This document shows positions 9,501 to 21,576 of a DNA stretch of 64,000 nt, piece after piece. The translations under genes were made by a program, and so were the position numbers. Under the pieces are notes generated by a model. It made no database searches, was not told where the DNA came from, and saw only the letters and a program-made list of their open reading frames with translations. Position 1 is the stretch's first letter; each line of letters starts with the position of its first letter. The stretch comes from Hydractinia symbiolongicarpus (lineage: Eukaryota > Cnidaria > Hydrozoa > Anthoathecata > Hydractiniidae): assembly GCF_029227915.1 (NCBI RefSeq), contig NC_079879.1, positions 20,414,501 through 20,478,500 on the forward strand, written 5' to 3'.

Positions 9501-12500
9501 TTTACAAATCTAATTAACCACCATTTTAATCTTGACCTGGAAAAGTGCTCAATAAGGAAAAAAATCATCATAATTATGTGCAAAATGTGAAAGGCAATCA
9601 TATTTCAAAATCAGGTCAACAATACCAGAGAATTTTTTGCAGTCTTCTCTCATATTAAAAAGGCAAAAATTAACTGGAAAAGAGGGTGAAATAACAGTAA
9701 AAGTGTAATTTATTTTGATAAATTGGTTTTTCTATAACCCACATTTTGTCCACCGCTAGCTGTGTTGCCATTTTTTAATATTTGTGCACATCAATATAGA
9801 TTAAAAAAAACACCTAACATTTTACCTTCCATGTGGTGTTTGGCTTATCATCAAAAGTAAGAAAAACTTTGACCCAAAAACTCGTACCTTGTTTGCAGAA
9901 TTATAATTAACATATTCAATTATCTATTTTCTGTTGGTTAATAAATGCTTTAGGTATCGCTATAGGAAGCAACTTAACTTTATTCTGGAAAATATTTTAT
10001 TTTCCCTGGTAATGCATCTTGAGAACGGATGCAATATTGAGAAGGGTGTAGAAATTCACCTAGAAATTCACAAATAGGGCTGCTTGGTACCAATTGGGCA
10101 TTTTTTTTGAAGACTCTTTCAGAGCAAAAATTTTGAATTGCTATGGTTCAAGATGCCTGAAAAAGCACTCCTCAGAATATCTATATAATATTACGCCAGC
10201 TTCGTGTGTCTGTGACAGGCAAAGTGGACATCATCATTTTCCTTTGATGTTGCCGAAATTCTCTTGGAGGTTGCCGAAAAAATTATGTCCATTTTGGGTT
10301 AGCGGGTTACTTTGTTTACATCATGTGATAAAAACGACTCAATTTGATTTGCTGAAATAAATTTAACGGCTAACTTTCGAAAAATGGTGTCCTCTCGCCA
10401 CCAAAAAACCCCACAAAAGAACGACCTTGAAAAAAGTAAAATAAGTGGTTTAAAAAACATATTTAAAAAGAAAAAAGTCCAAGTGAAGAAGTAGAAAAGT
10501 GAAGTTGGAAGTGAAAGTGGAGCTGCGTGGAGCTATAGAAGTAAAGTAAATTTAGAAGTAGAAAATAAAGGCCACCAAAAAAAGCATAACAGAACGATCC
10601 CTTTACCTTGAAAAAAAGGGAAAAAAAGTGGTTTAAAAAAGCATAACTATATATTTAAAAAGAAAAGAGACCAAGTGAAGAAGTAGAAAAGTGAAGTGAG
10701 AAGTGGAACTAGATGCAAAGTAAAGTTAGAAGTAGAAAACAAAGGCTAGAGTTTAAAGTGGATTTGAAATCACAAATAGTAAGAACTTTGATATTTTTAG
10801 ACGTTTTGTTTTTATGTCAGTGGAGCAACCAGACTCGCATTTCCCAGGAAAAGCCACAGTTTTAAATTTTACCGCGTATGTAGCCATATTTGTTTGCGTT
10901 TTGTTGCATAATTCATGTGCCCTGGCGCATAACTATTGTATTGTCCTAAAATTCAAAATGCTACATAAAGCTGTTGGCTGACTAAAAAACGGAAAACATT
11001 GGTTTGTTAAACTGTAATGTTATTAATTTTACATTACTATTGCTTCTCTTTATATGTGTTTTACTAAGCATAAATAGCTAGCTATAAATAGTGTTCCCAG
11101 TTTAAGTATATTTAACTGTGTGTCTTAGCTACTGTTAGCTAGCTAATGTTAGCCTCCAAGTCCAGCTCCCCATCCCATGGCTAACTCTAACCTATGACTT
11201 CTGTTGTTATTCCTCTTTTTTAATTTTCTATAGCTAACTACTATAGTTTCCAAATTTCTCTTCTTTTATTAACACCAATTATAATGGAACAAGCTAGCTA
11301 GCTACCTACAAAATCTTTCAAAGATCTGAACTTTTGCAGGATAGTAGGATGTTTTTTTATGCCCATATAGAGTATAGATGAATTCCGTTGTTTACATTTT
11401 CAGTGGTAACCTCTTTCGGCTTTGGCATTTGCGTGGCAGAGAAAAAGATTGGGGTGCTAGGTGAAGCAAAGTAATTATCAGTTCATTTTTTCAAACGAAG
11501 GCATTCTTATGACTTTTAATGAATTCAAATAAATCAGAAGGCATCAACCTACACTCGATAATAGTTTATAACCCCAACGATGTCCCCTATAGAAGAAATC
11601 CACAATAAAAGACCTTTCTTTACCAAATCATAGCATCTTTTTTCCTGCCACGGAAAACCCAGAGTCAAGGAGCTTACTGCTAAAAAGTAAACAAATGACG
11701 TCACGCTGGAATTCATCTATAATTTTTTTTTCACATTACCTCTGCACTTTACAAGGGGAACCACGTGCAATATGACTAGTGGAACGAATTTTATAGAATT
11801 TAAAGTGTGTGTGTTAAGTTATTTATTATTGTTTTGTTTCTGATTTTGTAATCTAATGGGTGATGACTGTATGCACTGAAATGACTGATGTTTCTAAATT
11901 TTGATGTGTTTCATAACCTTTTTGTGGAAGATTGATGGGTAATGGCAATATACGACATGCTGAATGAAATTATTTTCGTTGATATAGATGTGTTTCTCAA
12001 AAACCAATCTATTTTACATTTTGTATAAACTTTTGTTTACAAACTGTATACAATGTTTCCAAAATAATGATCTTTTTTAATTCAAGTTTATTCTTTGCTT
12101 ATTGATTTTTGGACATTTAGGTTCAGAATTGTTGGTAAAGGGCAGTACAGATGATCATACTAAAAAAGAAAATTTTTTGTGTTCTTAACTGTTTGATTTT
12201 TACATTTTGTGTAAATTTTTGTGGGAGAGAATGGTATGTAACTGAAATGACTGATTTTTGTAGATTTACATTTATTGTTTTCTAAACTATGGTTTTTTCA
12301 TAATTTTGTATAAGCTTTTAAGGGAAAGACATTATTTAAAATGTGTAAAGAACTTATTTTTGTTGATTTGTGCTAACTCTTGCAGGTCAACTTTTTGACA
12401 TTTCAGAATAAAATACAGAGGGTTTTCAACATAATCATTTATAAGATGTACATATTTGAGATGCGTTATTTCTGACATTGTTATTATCCGTGTTGTGACT

Positions 12501-15500
12501 GTTGGTGTTCTTACTGTCGATTTTGTGAGTATTGGTATCGTGGGTGTCGATGTTGTGAGTGTCATTGTTGTAACTTTTTATCAACTAGACTTTGCACCTT
12601 GTAAGCTTTTCTTTTTTTATTTTAAGATTTTAAGAACATTTTTTTGTATATGCATTGCTTACGCCAGCAAAACATCTAAAGCAACTTATTTTTTTAATGG
12701 CCTTTTTTCCTAAGTGGATTTTTCCACGGGCCTTATCAACTTGTTTCTTAATAATTGATAAGATTTCAAATCAATAAATTTAAATCATTTCATTGTTGAA
12801 TGATTTGATGAAGAAAAATTGAAAATGTATTTGCAATAAATGAATTTTTGGCTGACTTTTAGGTTCGTTTAGTAGAAAATGTCATTAGAATAGACAAACA
12901 AATGCTTGTAAGGGAAAGTAAACTTATTTCAATTGAGAATTGTCAATCTAATGGACAAAATAACACTGTAGTATTAGGGTATATGCAATACATTCACAAA
13001 GTGAATTTATTTATAGCAAAGCTTGCAAATTGGTTACAATTTTTTGGGATTAAGCGAAAATACAAATACATTAATAAAGTTATTATTTTAATTATAAAGC
13101 AAATGTGGGCTAAATAATGTTGTTACAATGGTCTTATCTCATGACAAAAACTGCAGTAGTTTTGCTGAGAAAACCAATATTGGCTATTGCAAAATATTGT
13201 TAAGATCAGTTAAAACACAAAAAAAGGTATAGGTACACTACTATTTTTGCAAAAAAATATATCAACAAGGAAACCTTGGTATTCTGTAATATTTAACCTG
13301 GGAAAATCCTAGATTTCAAATGTCATTCCTAAGTGGCTCCTCTCAACAAATTGATTTTTTCTCAACTGTTGCTACTTTTTCCTAAAACATTTGCTAATGA
13401 ATGGGTCAAGGAGAGGAAGAGGGGGGCAAATTTGACTTAATCAAAACTTTTATTTAACTTTCAATAAATTTAACATATACATTCACAATATCAATATACA
13501 ACCTAGTTTTTTGTTTGGGAATATCTCTCTAGTTTAACTTGACCATCATTTGCTTTGCAAAAACTTTTTTATTCCTTCACGAATTGGTGCAAGTTGGTTT
13601 ATATATATTAATGGATTGAGTAAAGACTTTACCCCTCCAACTGTTACTAGCCAAATAAAAATGGTTGCTGCTGCATCACTAGTGTCTCCTGTTGTGATTT
13701 GATAAACCAAATGAAAGAAGATTGGGATGTAACAGCCAATATAAGACGCTGTCAGAGTTAGAGCAATCATATAGGCTTTATGATCTATTGGTTTTATTTT
13801 CTTGCCTTTATTTGCATGCTGTGGATAGATCTGCCTTGTTATTTTCCGCACAGTTAAATATATTTTTACATGGATTATGGTAGAAGGAAGCAATGTTATG
13901 GGGGTGATAATGAGAATGGCAGCTTTGGCTAATGTAAACTGAAATGTTAATAAACTGAGACCTGCTATTGTCATTGCTGTTATAAAAGTTAATATTAGAA
14001 ATATAATGTACCAAGATTTAATTTGTTCTGATTTTTCCCAGTAGTAATATGGCTTAAAGATTGCAATGTAGCGGTCCAAAGCAGTTGCAAACACTGTAAC
14101 AATTGCCAATAGTATCATTCCATAACCGAATGAGACTGTTGATAAATATAAAAAGCAGTTCTGTTTGCTAAACAATGCAAGAATAAAATTAACTGCCCAT
14201 GGTATAGATACGATTCCAATCAATGTGTCACTCAATTCCATAAAGAATGTAAACACGTTTGCAGAAGTTTGTAAAGACGGTTTAGTGTAAATAACCAGCA
14301 TAATTAATGTGTTTGGAATAATGATACATACACTAAGTAAACACGTAAATGCAAAGTGGGCCACAACAATTTTATAATATATGCCATGCACAGGAACAAA
14401 ATGAAAAACGGTGCAATTGATAAAAAACGTTCCTAGTGTTTCATTTGTCATCTTCTGTTCATTTGATTGATACAGTTGTTGAGTACTGTAAAATGTACAT
14501 TTATATATACATTTAACGTTGATTTGGTATTAAAGAGTATCTTTAAAACAGATGTTGTATCATAAATCAAAAAAATTTGACACACCATTAGTATTTCCTA
14601 TGCTATTAAACAGGTTTGTGCATGTATTTTTAAAGTCGAATATATTTAACGGTTGCTGTTGTATAGATTCATATTTTCCTGTAGATTTATTCTATTCAGG
14701 GTCTTCTTGTAGGATTCATTAATATTGATAATGGAAAAGTTATAGCAAGAAGAAAAATATTAGAAAGTATCGTATTGAGAACACTAACAAAGAGCTTTGT
14801 TTATATCACACTATCTACATTTTTATCACTTTAATTTTTTTTATTACTAAAGTGTATTCTTATTATTGTTGACTAAAAAATTTCAGAAAAACTGAAACTG
14901 CTCCCATTGTAAAAAATATGGCTTGACACTCCCTTACCTTTTAATGCATCCCTTCATGGGTAAATATCCCTTAGATGTAGATCAGAGCGACCACTGATAA
15001 TGGAATAACTGCCAAAAATACTGGAAAATACTAGAATTAAAAAAGGTACATGCTTGAGTTTTTAAGTATAGTACTTAGAGGTGGATGAGATAATCTCTCA
15101 CATGGATAAGTAGGACCCTGGGATAAAAATGGGACCAATTCTCTAAAGCTGTCTTACCCACCGGCTTGAAAACAGACTGGTTGATGACGTCAAAAAAATG
15201 TATATTAACATGTCATTGTTAACAAAATATATCCTTATAACTTTTTGCCTCCTGATCAAGTGGATTTCTTCACAGCCTATTTAACAAATATATGAGTATT
15301 AATTTTCTAAATGGAGTAAAGAATGGTGTAGTAGGTCCAAGTTGCGAACAACGGCAGGAAATATCTCAGAGAATACAGGGGGAAAAACTAATTAGTCATA
15401 AACCTGAATTTAAATTTAACAATATATAAACAGCACAATTTTTTGTTGAGTAGAAGCAAAGATTTATCAATGTTCTCGTTTAACAGTAACAATTCGTTTA

Positions 15501-16287
15501 TCTTTTTGGTTTTCTTCAGATTCTCTTAATCCGTCACCTGACACAAAAAATCTAAACTGTAAAGAGTTTAAAGGCTTCTTAGTGTACTGGATTTCAATTC
15601 ATTAATTTACTTTTATATAATTAATTTATTTCTAAAAGGAAGTTAATATTCTTGGTCTTTTTAGACTAAAAGAATCCTTCTTTCCACCATTGCCTGTCAA
15701 ATTGTTACAAAAAAAGTTTGATAATTATTGCTTAGGAGGTGTCCATGTTGGTAATAATGAATATTTTATGTGTTGCATCCCCTGTAAATAATTGTCAATG
15801 ATAATACAGGTCTGAATGACTGTGGATAAAAGTTTGAATTTAAGCAATCTTTGCCCCTAATTTTAATTGTTTTTGAGTGAATTGTTAAATTTAAATAGAG
15901 AATATTCTTATTTTGTTTAGGTTATCTTTATAAATTTGCAAATGTAGCTGGACAGACAGCTTCGAAATGGAAGGAAACAGTGGATGAAAAACTTGAACAT
16001 GTATGAATTACGCCTCTGCTTTGTTTTATTTTTGAAATAGTAAATCTTTACATCAATTTCCTTAATGCTTATTGATTTAACTATAAACAAAAAATCCTTC
16101 AAGCACTTGTGTACAACTGCTTAACAAGGTGAAACATTTTCATGAAAAACATATGCTACTGATACTTTGTTTTTAAAATTTCTTTAAACAAAGCATCTTA
16201 GTCGTTTAATTTACGTGGTTTTAAGTCCTGTTTCTTGTTGCAATTGGCTAGTGTTTACAGTCTAAATCACAATAGCTGCATAGTTTT

Positions 16288-16318
<31 letters not shown>

Positions 16319-19300
16319 GTTTATTTATTTTATTTTTTTTTTTTGGGGGGGGGGATTTTTTGATAAATAATTACTCTTTTTGAACTATATTCTCCTTAAT
16401 GGTTTAATTTTTCACCAGAACGTGTTATCAAATTTTATAACACATAATTAAAGTCCTGAGTACCGGGCAAATTTTAGAAATTGGTGCAGTAAGTAGCAGG
16501 TGGTGGACAATGAATGATATTGCACGTTGTGGGAAAGGTGGAAGAGGGTAATAATTATTGTTAAAAGGCAAGCCATGAAACAATGACATTTTTTACGGAG
16601 GTAACTTAACTAACGGAGGTAAGGTTTTCCCTAGGACATCATAAAAGAAAAATTTTGTTTTATTTTATAGACTATTATTGGCGATTTCCAGCGAGAAAAT
16701 GATAAATTTATCCATGAAAAGGAAGCAAGACGCATAGGTAAAAGAATAAAAACTGTTAAAAAGAAGAAGAAAGTAATTATTTTTACAATTCACAAAAAGT
16801 GTGAAGAAATAAAAGATGACAACTAACGATGGTTATTTGTTGCTTGGTTTGTGTCCCTATATAATCACAGAAACTGATTGCTTATTCTTGGTCAATGTTT
16901 AATGCTTTACAGTCACTAAATGACACTGTCAAGTTAAACTATACAGCCTGTTGTTTGCTTACCCAACCAACCCATGTCTTCTTGTTACTGAGGTATTAAC
17001 TACTTGTAAAAGAATAGGAACAAATAGGCACATTTTTTTTTTTTTCACTCTGCAGGTGACGCAGTGCCTCCATGGGAAGGCTACCATGAAGAATCAGCTA
17101 TGAAGCGACAAATTTTAGCATTGTCGGCGGTATGAATTTAGTCTCCTTTAAATTTAGCATAGAATTACTTTGCAAGAATTTTCCTGTCATATTTTTTTTT
17201 GACTAAGTCCTTTTCCAAACAAGAAGATGATGTTTTTTCATTTAGACGGTAAAATTATTAAATTTGGCAAAACCTTGCAAGAGAGCGATGAAGAATTAAT
17301 AAAACTTAATCTTGTCAGGAGATTAGGTCTTACGAAGTCTTGTATCACTTTTATCTAATCTATGTTTTAGAAACTTTTTAGCAAAAAATACGTGGCTTTT
17401 ATTAATGTGTAATAGATTTTGCTTTACGTCGTACTTACGTTACGTAATACTTACGACTTAAACGAGGGCATACTATTAGCTGGCTAAAGATTTCAGGATT
17501 TACCATTCTTTTCCTCTTTAAGGATAAGTAAAGCTGAAATTAAATTTTCATGTGAGTTGGTATCTGCCGCTAAATTAATGATTGCAGACGCATGAATCTT
17601 CTGTGATTTAACATCACCTTCTTAGATGTTGATAGGGGAGAGTGACCATGGTAGGTTGACCATGGCCAATCTCTCCCAATGTCTGTTTATTTTCTTGTTT
17701 GTTCGTTGTTAGTTGGTTTGTTGGTTTACGTGTATGATGTATGAAGTTGGGTACATTATTACATTACACTTTTTAGGATGAGAGAAATTTCCTGAGAGAT
17801 CCACCAAATGGTGTGGAATTTTCTTTTGATCTTTCACAAATGATGCCAGTAGCCCTAGCAGCCTTGAACGAAGATGACGACTTAAAAGTTATGAGGTTCA
17901 ATTTAGTTCCGAAAAGGTAACTTACTTATGCATTGTGTGTTGTGAAATAATTTTCACAACTGACTAATTATATCTGAAATTTTAACGATTAAATGAAAGG
18001 TATGGAATGATAAAAGCAAGCTCGTTCTGTTCTGAGAATTTAAGTTAATACAATTTTAACAAATTTAGTATTACCAAAATTTGCTATTTTTTGTTTAGAG
18101 TAAAAGAGGAAAAATTCTGGAAGAATTACTTTTATCGTGTAACACTAATTAAACAGTCGACTCAACTTTCCACAATGGCCGACCTAGGTATGTCGATGAG
18201 GTGATCTGAGATTTTGCAAAATAAATCTTTTCTGATCAAGTGTTTTAAAATTGACTAATTTTTGCGGGACTTATTTTGACAGGTTTTTTTTCTCGAAATT
18301 TATTGGTACGTCTGGCAGATAAATATAAATGTTTTGTTCGTATTTTCTGTGATAGACCCGAAGGGTCACACAATGCGCAATTGGGTTTGCTACTCGCGCT
18401 CTGCTTTATCCTTGGCTTTGTTTATGAACATGCTTGGAGCTATTTGTTCTGTTGTTAGAATTTAGGCCGTGCTTCACTTTGTTTAAGAAAAGTTCTGCAT
18501 ATTTCTTAATTTTTAAAAATTATAACGTGCGTTATTGCGCTTGTTTTTTATTCTTTTTGGTGGAGGTAAAAAAAAAATAACAAACCATGGATAACGTATT
18601 AAAGAACGCTCTTCGAAAGATCGAGGAAAAATTCTGAATGCAGCAACAGAATGAAACACCAAAATCAAAAGTTCCCCAAAATTAGAAAAATGCGTTCGAA
18701 AAAAAAAAAATCATGAATTTTAAAGAAGGGACAAAAAACTTGGAAAAGAAAATATTGCTTATTTTAGCTTATTTTTGCAAAAATATGTTATATTCTTTAT
18801 TATTCACAACTCTCCGCTTAATATACCTAGATGTGGTGACAAATGTCAAAGTTGATCCCCACCGGTAATTAAATAGGATATTTCTATACTTAAACCACAC
18901 AAATTGGACTTGTTAAAGTTCGCATAGTTATGTGATAGATATAATATAATCGATTGAAAATTGTGAAACATTTCTTACACCTTGTAGAATTAAATCGATC
19001 CTCCATGACGTCATCATCTGAAAGTTTAAACACAAAAGGTAGGAAGTTTATTTAGAATCTATTACACCAAGTCTTAGCTCTAGAGATAACTTAACAAGAA
19101 GTGATAACTTTGATAAAGAAAGTTATCATTGACTGTTATTACAGTACGATTTTTAAATCCGATATGCTTTGTGGAATTAGTAAACTTGGAAGATTCTGCT
19201 TCGGTTGAGCCACGTGATTTATATTTAGGTGGGGCGAAGGTAAAAGATACCTCTGCTGACGACCAAGAAGGGACTGTCTTTCCAGATGTGGATCAGGAAA

Positions 19301-20124
19301 ATGCTGGAAGTCCATCTACTAATGAATTTGTCAGCGATGCATTTCAAACGCAAGAAGAAGGTATGTATCGTGTAAAGCGACGCAAGAGTGATAACGATGA
19401 CGTCATGCGTATACTTAAAACATTCGTCTGTGATTAAATTTTTTGATTGGTGGTTTATTAAAACATGCTCATGCGATCATAATAAGATCATCATCTCACA
19501 ATGCCTCTTCTCTGTTAAGTCGCAAAAGCAATTATCTATACATTATCATCTATCATACTGTATTATGAGAAATCCCAGTTAAATATAACTCTTTAACGCA
19601 GTTTATAATTTTGGTATGGACGATAATAAAAACTGTTGGGTTACTTAATTGTAATACCAATACGTTTGTTTAGGCTTAAGCGAAGAAGAAAAAAAACAAA
19701 TGCTCGGAGTAGGTGATAAAGTTGACTCGGTTACTAAACAAGGCACTGACGAAACTAAAACTTTGGAAGATTGGGAAATCGAGCAGGAATTACAAGAAGA
19801 ATTGGAGGTGAGAATTGCAATGTTGTTTAACTCTTTAATGGTTTTATGGTTTGCCTTCACAAAAAGGAGCGCTGTTTTTTGTTTAATGTTTTTACTATTC
19901 ATTTCTGGGATTGTTAATAAATCTAATAAATTTATGATTTACTTGCCTTTCCTGAATTTAAATATATAATTTTTTTAATACAAAAAACTTATTTTATTTG
20001 ATCATTACTTTAGAGTTTTGAGCTAGTGAACGAAAACGCACCTAGTGCTGACGATGGAAAGTGGGAACAAGAAATCGAGGATATGTTAGAACTGGAGGAA
20101 AATGAAGAGAAGTCAAACCCTTAG
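6528..20124 (+). CDS. SYAP1: SYAP1-like BSD-domain protein, complete, 10 exons
   Basis: Exons: 6528-6705, 15921-16000, 16671-16737, 17056-17129, 17777-17916, 18099-18187, 18988-19038, 19181-19360, 19674-19807, 20014-20124. All junctions are GT-AG and phase-consistent, giving 367 aa (human SYAP1 is about 350). The order fits SYAP1/SAP47: an acidic N-terminus starting MWNWLG, an amphipathic stretch, PPWEGY, then the BSD domain (about 133-200) with [24 protein letters not shown] and the signature FWKNYFYRV (F186, W187). An acidic tail ends [14 protein letters not shown], then [13 protein letters not shown]. In mammals SYAP1 links growth-factor signalling to Akt1 and is found in neurons and at Golgi and synapses. 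The role here is inferred from orthology. Intron 1 is 9.2 kb and hosts an antisense GPCR. A polyadenylation signal lies at 20539. The start is the only ATG before the conserved MWNWLG. Confidence 0.93.
7481..7500 (+). repeat. Homopolymer G20
   Basis: Twenty consecutive G residues lie in intron 1 of the SYAP1-like gene. Such a run can form a G-quadruplex and is striking in a genome this AT-rich. The length may be affected by sequencing or assembly error. Confidence 0.95.
7923..9670. mobile_element. Non-autonomous element with ~57-bp terminal inverted repeats
   Basis: The left arm 7923-7979 and right arm 9614-9670 are inverted copies. They include a perfect stretch of about 29 bp that contains CTTTTTAATATGAGAGAAG, followed by a matching GGTATTGTTGAC. 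The arms enclose about 1.6 kb of AT-rich sequence without a transposase frame. The outer flanks also look loosely alike, so the true ends may lie a few tens of bases further out. It sits in SYAP1 intron 1. The class is unknown; a DNA transposon derivative is most likely. Confidence 0.65.
10397..10750. repeat. Local tandem duplication, two ~170-bp units
   Basis: Two adjacent segments share the order CCACCAAAAAA, AGAACGA, AAAAAGTGGTTTAAAAAA, ATATTTAAAAAGAAAA, CAAGTGAAGAAGTAGAAAAG and GTAAAGT. They start near 10397 and 10569. They are purine-rich and non-coding, within SYAP1 intron 1. Confidence 0.65.
11375..11719. mobile_element. MITE-like element, 345 bp, TA target duplication
   Basis: TAGATGAATTCC at 11375-11386 is matched by its exact complement GGAATTCATCTA at 11708-11719. 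TA lies immediately outside each end (11373-11374 and 11720-11721). Just inside, both arms share TTGTTTAC and TTTT in inverted orientation, offset by an indel. A TA duplication with short inverted repeats fits a Tc1/mariner-type MITE. No transposase frame is present. Confidence 0.6.
12450..12590. repeat. Degenerate GT-rich minisatellite
   Basis: Short phrases such as GTTGTGA, GTGTCGAT and TTTTGTGAGT recur about every 9-18 bp. They create chance open frames on both strands. No gene is inferred. Confidence 0.45.
13546..14451 (-). CDS. Class A (rhodopsin-like) orphan GPCR, intronless
   Basis: This single-exon frame of 301 aa lies antisense within intron 1 of the SYAP1-like gene. Seven hydrophobic segments are visible, with class A landmarks: N47 in [10 protein letters not shown] (TM1), D75 in ELSDTLIG (TM2), DRY at 126-128 in [13 protein letters not shown] (TM3), W147 (TM4), P189 (TM5), CYIP at 240-243 (TM6, in place of CWxP) and NPLIY at 279-283 (TM7). 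The N-terminus is short with sequons NET and NCT, and the tail after TM7 is short. A Cys is present before TM3 (C99), but the second extracellular loop has no Cys. The usual disulfide is therefore absent, as in melanocortin, lysophospholipid and cannabinoid receptors. The ligand is unknown. Cnidarian genomes have many such single-exon receptors. The receptor should sit in the plasma membrane and signal through G proteins. Its length is near the family minimum, but nothing essential is missing. Confidence 0.9.
   Translation of the reverse strand: MTNETLGTFFINCTVFHFVPVHGIYYKIVVAHFAFTCLLSVCIIIPNTLIMLVIYTKPSLQTSANVFTFFMELSDTLIGIVSIPWAVNFILALFSKQNCFLYLSTVSFGYGMILLAIVTVFATALDRYIAIFKPYYYWEKSEQIKSWYIIFLILTFITAMTIAGLSLLTFQFTLAKAAILIITPITLLPSTIIHVKIYLTVRKITRQIYPQHANKGKKIKPIDHKAYMIALTLTASYIGCYIPIFFHLVYQITTGDTSDAAATIFIWLVTVGGVKSLLNPLIYINQLAPIREGIKKFLQSK
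16287..16354 (+). repeat. (ATTT)n microsatellite followed by T-run and G10
   Basis: A run of ATTT repeats from 16287 passes into poly-T and then ten G residues at 16345-16354. It lies in intron 2 of the SYAP1-like gene. Confidence 0.9.
17635..17677. repeat. Imperfect inverted repeat (hairpin) in SYAP1 intron 4
   Basis: GGGGAGAGTGACCATGG pairs with CCATGGCCAATCTCTCCC across about 8 bases, with only two mismatches in 16. It may form a stem-loop in the intron RNA. The function is unknown. Confidence 0.6.
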
Positions 20125-20538
20125 AAGATCTATGATCTACGAGGTTCTACAAAGTATTTATTAAGGCCCTTGCCTTGTGCTTGAGAAAGTTCTTTGAAAT
20201 TGGTCGGGGAGGGGTCCTGCAAATGGATGGAGAAGTACGCTAAGTTGGAGAGTCGTGAAGCATCGCCTAAAAAAACATTGTATATATCTTGGAATTTCAA
20301 CAATTTTTTAAAAAAGGAAAAATGCTTAAGGTTTCTTCTTACAACATGTACACATTCTGACAAAAATTGATTCCCAAGTTTTTTCGGATTTATGTGGTAT
20401 CGAGAAGTCAGGTGTTTTCACTTTATCTAAAGTAAATAATTGAATTTGTATGTGAAACGAATTTTTGTTGTCTAGTCACACACCATGCATGTTGTTTTGT
20501 TCAGTTTCGATCAGCTGTATGTATTACTAAATATTTTT

Positions 20539-20544
20539 AATAAA
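20539..20544 (+). terminator. AATAAA polyadenylation signal, SYAP1-like gene
   Basis: AATAAA lies 415 bp after the SYAP1 stop codon in AT-rich sequence. It is the clearest candidate signal before the start of the segmental duplication. Other AT-rich hexamers cannot be excluded. Confidence 0.4.
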
Positions 20545-20816
20545 AGGTAAAGTATATAGAAACTCTTACGATATTCAAAACTGCGTGATGTCATATCCAT
20601 AGGGAGCCTGTGGACGAGGCTGGGATTTAAGTACAAATATAAACAAGAAATTGAGAATGTCTTGTGTTTGCTGAGTTTAATACACGTGGCTGCAGAATTT
20701 GATCTTTAAAGATTTTTTCTAGTTTTATTCAAAATGTTATGAGAAAGCCATCGCTTAATAAATAATAGATTTTCTTTTTTTACTGCAAAAAAAAAATGTT
20801 CAAGTTTAATTATCCC

Positions 20817-21572
20817 TGTTCTGCGCAATCTTAGGACGCTTCCCAATCTTTGGACATAAAATTGCCCAGTCTTAAGACTGGCCGGCCAGTCTTAAGACTG
20901 GGCAGGGCGTCACAAGATTGGGCAAAAGACCATGTTAGGCCCATCTTTGGCGCCGTTTAGATTTTAAGGAAGGGATGCACCACACGAGCTATGTTTTTTG
21001 CGACTCCCAACAAACATTCTTAGGCACTTAAAACATCATATTTTGGGTACTGTTGAATTGACCCGGCCTGTTTTTGGACACAGTAGAGTGAAAATCGTAG
21101 CTAGCTAGCTAGGTAGCTGGTAGAGCATGTGTTATACATTTAGCATTTATATACAGCTTGTAGTAGTGGCTAAATTTTAAAAATAAAATGTTTATATTTA
21201 TGAAGTATCAGAAAAATCGTATTCAACCATATTATTAGTTAGCTAGATGTAATATCATAGTCTATAGAAGAAAAACTTTATAGACTATGCTAAAATGGTT
21301 GAGTAGTTTCAATTTTTTATACATAAAATACATGGTATATATAAATTTTTGGCTTTTGATTTTCCAACAAAAATGTCAAATTAAAGTTCCTATTAAGAGG
21401 TAAATTCTAAAAATTTTATTGTTCTGTTTGTCTTCCACAATTGTTCTAAGATTGGGCATGTACGTCCATAGATTGGGCAGTCCAGTCTTAAGACTGGCCA
21501 CCCATTTGTCACTGTCGGAAGATTGGCCTGGCCAGTCTTAAGACGGGGCGCGTTCCAAGATTGGGCAGAACA
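20817..21572. mobile_element. Non-autonomous transposon, TGTTCTG ends, TCCC target duplication
   Basis: The left end TGTTCTGCGCAATCTTAGG and the complement of the right end, TGTTCTGCCCAATCTTGG, form inverted repeats of about 24 bp. TCCC precedes the element (20813-20816) and follows it (21573-21576). Both subterminal zones carry repeated AAGATTGGGC units and the palindrome CAGTCTTAAGACTGG. The length is 756 bp with no coding frame. The duplicated locus at about 39750-39810 lacks the element, so it behaves as an insertion. A second member with the same ends lies at 41275-42048. The 4-bp duplication and inverted repeats fit a cut-and-paste DNA transposon, superfamily undetermined. Confidence 0.8.
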
Positions 21573-21576
21573 TCCC

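Noticed and set aside
10094-10360. 88-codon frame in SYAP1 intron 1
   Set aside because: No recognisable domain. The surrounding sequence looks like repeat debris.
13808-14014. 68-codon frame inside the GPCR gene
   Set aside because: Alternate-frame shadow of the receptor coding sequence.
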